A DNA stretch of 33,564 nucleotides from Thermomucor indicae-seudaticae (lineage: Eukaryota > Mucoromycota > Mucoromycetes > Mucorales > Lichtheimiaceae). A program made the translations under genes and the position numbers. Below the pieces are notes generated by a model. That model saw only the letters and a program-made list of their open reading frames with translations. It was not told where the DNA came from and ran no database searches. Position 1 is the stretch's first letter, and each line of letters opens with the position of its first letter. Positions 31,956 to 33,564 of this stretch are shown piece after piece. The DNA is taken from assembly GCA_000787465.1 (NCBI GenBank), contig JSYX01000384.1, positions 1 through 33,564 of the forward strand, given 5' to 3'.

Positions 31956-33564
31956 ATGCACGCGCTGACCTTCGAAAAGCGATCCTTTTCCTTGCCATCC
32001 AACAACCCCAAGCTACACCAAGCGTACCTGAGCCTGCAACCGGACGTGAACCACAACCTTGACTTGGCCACTATGCGGAGTCATTTTGCGGCGATCTATG
32101 AAGCAGCCTCCGACACGGTGGACGTCAAGTACCTGCAGTACTATATGTCAATCCTCACGAATTTTGCCCTCGCGACAGCCTATACCAAGCAAGAAGTGCC
32201 AAACAAGAAGTCAGCCCCTGCTGTTCGTCTTTCGCAGTGGGTTCGAGAGTCTATTTCTCGGAAGAAGACTGTTGTTCCTTCTGAGGCGAAGCCGGCCCGC
32301 GTTTTTAGCGAACCGACTTCTTTGGCAGCGCATCCTTCCCCGCCCAGTGCAACAACCATCAGTCTCTCGTCCGGGTCCACAGACCCTTCATCATCGGGCG
32401 ATGCGGAGAAGCCTAAACAACGCAAGACGTCCTTTTCCAGGGCGCTGGCTAAGCTTGGCAAGAAAATGAGCAAGGCGGTCAAGAAGAATAAGCAAAGCAG
32501 CGAGACAACCGACAGCATCCTCACACGAGTCCCCGTGGACGCCCTCGAGGATTTGAATAATGGCATCGACACTGCTGGCGGCGATAACCTGAAACATGCC
32601 AACGAGGCGCAGGACGACCTTCCTTTCCAAGACCAAGCGCAAGTTCAAGGAGAGCAGTACTCAGTAGCCAATCAAGAGCTACGAACAGGAACCTTCGTCG
32701 ACAGCAAGTACATCCCCAGATTCAAGTTGAGCCCCATATCAGAGCGTACTGAACCCTCTGGCGGTCCTTCGAGCCTCGGCAACATGGATCGAACCGTTTT
32801 TTCTCAAACCCTCGCAGCGACCGTTAGCAGATCCCCCATCAACTTCAGCAAAACAACATCACCAACTTTTGGCAACGGTTCCATGCTGTCACTGCGCGAT
32901 TCGGACGAGATCCACTGGAACAGGATTCTATTCTCCGAGCCGGAACACCAACGCGTTAACCTCTTGTACGGTGGCGACAACGAGGGGAGAGAGCCGCAAC
33001 TGTCCGAACCGGAAAGTAGCCAGGATAGCAACCCAGTGGAAAATATTGATAGCAGCTGGAACGAGGAGCAAGTCTTAAAGTTGGAACCCCAAAATATCCA
33101 GGGATTAAGTATCAAGTACAACGACCACGACTGGAACGAGGAGCCCTTAGTGTTGCGGCATGAGAATGTCCAGGAGCCAAAGAAGCACAGCGAAACGGAT
33201 TGGCAAGAGAAACCCGTATTGGCCGGCACCGAGAATGAACAAAACGGAGACAAACACGACTGGAACGAGGAAACATTAATGCCCGCGCCTGAAAATATTC
33301 AAGAACTACAATTTATTCCAAGCAGTTGGAGTGACCCTCTTTCTTTCGAATCCAAAGTCATTGATATGCGCGACAATATCCCGAAGGACAACAACTGGCC
33401 CGAGTCCTCTTTGGCTCAACGTTTTGAACATTTGACTGTCTTCTCGAAGTCCCCGACTGGCAAAAGCAAGGATAGCATGATCAAGCCCAGCAAGACAGAC
33501 TTCAATCTTAGTCATGAACCGTCTGTGCCGTACATCAAGATGGGACTTGGACGTATAGCCGCCT
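31956..33564 (+). CDS. Large Ser-rich protein with tryptophan-acidic repeats (3' end outside window)
   Basis: An open frame from ATG 31956 runs without a stop to the window edge (536 codons). I do not recognise the family. Residues 1 to about 75 (KLHQAYLSLQPDVNHNLDLA ... LQYYMSILTNFALATAY) look helical and folded. A basic Ser-rich region follows, with KRKTSF-type and ALAKLGKKMSKAVKKNKQ stretches. After that comes a long polar, probably disordered region holding degenerate repeats centred on WNEE. No signal peptide or membrane segment is visible. Any catalytic or binding domain may lie beyond the window. The start is supported by a TATA box and a pyrimidine-rich leader. Confidence 0.75.
   Translation, partial: MHALTFEKRSFSLPSNNPKLHQAYLSLQPDVNHNLDLATMRSHFAAIYEAASDTVDVKYLQYYMSILTNFALATAYTKQEVPNKKSAPAVRLSQWVRESISRKKTVVPSEAKPARVFSEPTSLAAHPSPPSATTISLSSGSTDPSSSGDAEKPKQRKTSFSRALAKLGKKMSKAVKKNKQSSETTDSILTRVPVDALEDLNNGIDTAGGDNLKHANEAQDDLPFQDQAQVQGEQYSVANQELRTGTFVDSKYIPRFKLSPISERTEPSGGPSSLGNMDRTVFSQTLAATVSRSPINFSKTTSPTFGNGSMLSLRDSDEIHWNRILFSEPEHQRVNLLYGGDNEGREPQLSEPESSQDSNPVENIDSSWNEEQVLKLEPQNIQGLSIKYNDHDWNEEPLVLRHENVQEPKKHSETDWQEKPVLAGTENEQNGDKHDWNEETLMPAPENIQELQFIPSSWSDPLSFESKVIDMRDNIPKDNNWPESSLAQRFEHLTVFSKSPTGKSKDSMIKPSKTDFNLSHEPSVPYIKMGLGRIAA
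32916..33398 (+). repeat. Degenerate 20-25-residue tryptophan-acidic protein repeats
   Basis: Tryptophan codons at 33057, 33132, 33201, 33261, 33327 and 33396 are spaced 25, 23, 20, 22 and 23 residues apart. One more, at 32916, lies 47 residues (two units) earlier. The core is D/S-W-N/Q-E-E/K followed by a hydrophobic patch and, in the middle units, an ENIQ/ENVQ-like motif. DNA identity between units is low, so the repeat is conserved at protein level. Confidence 0.7.

Overview
The window is eukaryotic nuclear DNA from a filamentous fungus, most likely an early-diverging lineage (Mucoromycota-type). The genes are close together and cut by many short GT-AG introns, mostly 52-75 nt. Splice joins were rebuilt by hand: each model listed as a CDS stays in frame through every proposed exon and ends in a stop, apart from the last gene, which runs off the window. 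The protein set is typically fungal: Hfi1/Ada1, a ten-finger TFIIIA, Cho2, Ubr1, Atg29, Imp3 and Mcm10. No tRNA, rRNA or CRISPR array was found.

Left part (1-9078): ALG13 (-) and HFI1 (+) are divergent. Then come a TFIIIA gene (+), a roadblock-type dynein light chain (-) and CHO2 (+). CHO2 shares a 369-bp upstream region with the light chain, and this region carries inositol/choline-type promoter motifs. Middle part (9079-17330): a very large UBR1 gene (-) is followed by a gene-poor stretch. That stretch holds a 554-bp non-autonomous DNA transposon with 24-bp inverted ends flanked by TA.

Right part (17331-33564): a one-finger C2H2 protein (-), a bacterial RnpA-like protein (+), ATG29 (+), a 1.3-kb stretch without a recognisable gene, a ribosomal-type SET methyltransferase (+), proteasome subunit alpha-1/PRE5 (+), IMP3 (+), a SETD9-like SET protein (-), a mitochondrial Tim44-like protein (+), MCM10 (+) and the first 536 codons of a large protein with periodic tryptophan-acidic repeats (+).

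The genes do not form one pathway. They are housekeeping genes for glycosylation, transcription, lipid synthesis, protein turnover, autophagy, ribosome biogenesis, mitochondrial function and replication. No clear new multi-gene system is visible. The points most worth following up are the nuclear RnpA-like gene, the fungal SETD9 relative, the tryptophan-acidic repeat protein and the TA-flanked element.
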